DNA from: Epilithonimonas caeni DSM 17710
GTDB taxonomy: Bacteria; Bacteroidota; Bacteroidia; Flavobacteriales; Weeksellaceae
Direction of reading: 5' to 3'
Assembly: GCF_000426465.1 (NCBI RefSeq)
Contig: NZ_AUFK01000013.1
Span: 434,001-498,000, forward strand
DNA: 64,000 bases
Shown: positions 62,488-64,000 of the stretch, one piece after another
Layout: each line of letters starts with the position of its first letter
Numbering within the stretch: position 1 is the first letter of the stretch
The notes under the pieces: model-generated
Seen by the model: only the letters and a program-made list of their open reading frames with translations
Databases searched by the model: none
Told to the model about the DNA's origin: nothing
Position numbers and translations under genes: made by a program

Positions 62488-64000
62488 CTATTTCTTCAAA
62501 TTCAAAAAATAATTCCAGATCAATCGTATCTCTCCATAATCAAAGTCCGAGGGCAAAACAGATTTCCAATCATTGATATTATCTTTTGGGCTCTGTTTGA
62601 AAATCTTTTCAAAAGCGGTCACTTTTTCCTTAGGATAGATTCTCAGCAAATCATTTCTGTCCAATAGATTCTGCTCAGCATATTTGGATAGATGCCCAAA
62701 AATTGTGGAGTTGACCAAGCCTCGTTCTCTCGCAATCTCCGAAACTGTTTTCCCGTCTTGGAACAATTGATATGTCAAAACGTGGGTCGGGACTTTCTTG
62801 ATGGCCATAGAGACTTCAACATCTTTTTCTTTATCAAATAATGGTGTTTCCAAAAGATAAACCTCTTTCAAATCCTTAAGATAATCTTCGATATCATCCA
62901 GCCAAACACGAAAATCTTCGTTGAAGGCTTTCAAACCTTTTACACCTTTGGTTTCAGAATAGAAATCTTTGAGTGGAGAAAAAACTTTCTCATTCACATT
63001 CGTGAAAAAGAAATTCACTGCACCTTTGGCCTTTATTTCGATCTCGGTCCATTCTTCCTCACCTTGCAGGAATTTCTGAGTTTTCTGAACCAAGATCCTT
63101 TCAAATTTTTGGAAAATAGTGATGTAATTTTCAATGTCAGCTTTCAAACAATGATAAAGATAATCTGCTTTTTCTTTATCAATAAATTTACTGCTTCGGC
63201 TGATAACCATCCAATTTTCCAAAGCGGATTGAAACCAAACACAATCGATTCTTCTAATGACTTTTTGGATGCTGTAATCGTACTTTTCAGAATTGAGGAT
63301 TTCCTCGATCTTCGAATTGGCGTGCGTCTCATCCTGAAACTTTGAAACTCTTTTGTCAGAGAAAATAACTTCGGGTGTGATTTTGGATTTAAGGACAATT
63401 CCTTCCAAAGTTCGACAACGTGATAACGCAACATAAACCTGTCCGGAAGCAAAACTTTTTCCTGCATCGATGATCAGCCGGTCAAACGTCAGACCCTGAC
63501 TTTTATGGATTGTAACCGCCCAGGCCAAACGGATCGGAAACTGTTTGAAGCTTCCCAGAACTTCTTCTTTGATATTTTTCTCATCATCCAAAGAATATTT
63601 TTTCTGTTCCCAGGTTTCAGCCTTCAAAGTAATTTCTTCCTCACTTCCATCAAGGATCACAGAAATTTCATCCTCATCCAGATAAGAGATCTGAGCGAGT
63701 TTCCCGTTATAATATTTTTTATCGGGAGACGTATCATTTCGGATGAACATGATCTGTGCGCCGACTTTCAGTTCCAGAACTTCATCATTCGGATACTGCG
63801 TTTCCTTGAAATCGCCAACAACATCTGCGGTGTAAGTATGAGATTTTCCGCCGAGCTCTTTTATCTTTTTTTGATTGATGTCATCCGCCATTTTGTTGTG
63901 CGAACATAGATAAACATAAGCTTCATCTTTTGGGTCGAAGTCGGGTTGATATCTTTCGTTCAAAGCTTCAAAGTCGATATCTTCGGTAATTCCGTCCCGG
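62488..64000 (-). CDS. Pif1/RecD-like helicase C-terminal part with HTH domain (5' truncated)
   Basis: The visible 503 codons are the C-terminal part of a superfamily 1 helicase; the frame stays open to base 64000, and the apparent start at 63963 is an internal leucine (TTG). FPIRLAWAVTIHKSQGLTFD with motif V and GQVYVALSRCRTLEGI with motif VI are near visible residues 150-195, as in Pif1/RecD. The C-terminal 100 residues add a helix-turn-helix (QLFQDGKTVSEIARERGLVNSTI) of the HTH_40 type. The N-terminal Walker A part lies beyond the window. Probably 5'-3' DNA unwinding. Confidence 0.88.
   Translation of the reverse strand, partial: RDGITEDIDFEALNERYQPDFDPKDEAYVYLCSHNKMADDINQKKIKELGGKSHTYTADVVGDFKETQYPNDEVLELKVGAQIMFIRNDTSPDKKYYNGKLAQISYLDEDEISVILDGSEEEITLKAETWEQKKYSLDDEKNIKEEVLGSFKQFPIRLAWAVTIHKSQGLTFDRLIIDAGKSFASGQVYVALSRCRTLEGIVLKSKITPEVIFSDKRVSKFQDETHANSKIEEILNSEKYDYSIQKVIRRIDCVWFQSALENWMVISRSSKFIDKEKADYLYHCLKADIENYITIFQKFERILVQKTQKFLQGEEEWTEIEIKAKGAVNFFFTNVNEKVFSPLKDFYSETKGVKGLKAFNEDFRVWLDDIEDYLKDLKEVYLLETPLFDKEKDVEVSMAIKKVPTHVLTYQLFQDGKTVSEIARERGLVNSTIFGHLSKYAEQNLLDRNDLLRIYPKEKVTAFEKIFKQSPKDNINDWKSVLPSDFDYGEIRLIWNYFLNLKK

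Overview
This window comes from an AT-rich Bacteroidota chromosome, almost certainly a flavobacterium of the Chryseobacterium/Epilithonimonas group (Weeksellaceae). The evidence is a type IX secretion C-terminal sorting domain, a GLPGLI-family protein, an S46 dipeptidyl peptidase, OmpA with thrombospondin type-3 repeats, many TAnnTTTG promoter boxes instead of TATAAT, and several interspersed palindromes of the kind that litter flavobacterial genomes. I see no phage, transposase, CRISPR array, rRNA or tRNA; the content is mostly core chromosome with a few accessory islands. Gene assignments rest on reading motifs, not on searches.

Layout. 1-9000: the end of a Bcp peroxiredoxin, an S41 peptidase, a minus-strand chaA/GNAT/GyrI-like run, an AhpD-like protein, a secreted S46 peptidase (DPP7-like), a META lipoprotein, OsmC and a membrane TPR regulator. 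9000-17900: a T9SS-secreted protein, hflX with a DUF4919 partner, a Na+/H+ antiporter, a CAT-like/AlkD/DUF6122 string, truncated haemoglobin and a YkgJ cysteine-cluster protein. 17900-22360: minus-strand hemA-hemC-hemD-hemE, invaded by interspersed repeats. 22648-28391: the rod-shape operon mreB-mreC-mreD-mrdA-rodA. 28459-35506: secreted alpha-amylase, ABC-F ATPase, smpB, OmpA-like porin, yebC, rpmA and rplU. 35980-42500: a bacterial GH3 protein, an MFS exporter, glmM, a DUF4421 outer-membrane protein and a toxin-antitoxin pair. 42493-44925: feoA-feoB plus a 47-residue FeoB-associated cysteine-rich protein. 45025-48662: GLPGLI protein, a DUF2520 dehydrogenase-like protein, and an ECF sigma factor followed by a probable anti-sigma factor and a Spy-like periplasmic protein. 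48795-54197: PpiD-like foldase, MlaD and two Fe-S proteins. 54222-60811: a small cell-surface glycan locus (GT-C, GT4, flippase, AsnB-type amidotransferase) with a lipoprotein. 60889-64000: serS and a Pif1-like helicase that runs off the right edge.

The genes form recognisable work units: tetrapyrrole synthesis from glutamyl-tRNA to coproporphyrinogen III; cell elongation; ferrous iron uptake under a probable DtxR-type operator; an envelope-stress sigma module beside envelope folding and lipid-transport genes; and glycan export. The most unusual observations are: two degenerate copies of a structured interspersed element whose end-pairing bases differ in a compensatory way; repeat-derived sequence inside the hemD reading frame, with inverted 17-base repeats flanking that gene; an ABC-F protein whose second Walker A motif has lost its lysine; and a three-gene sigma/anti-sigma/Spy-like module.
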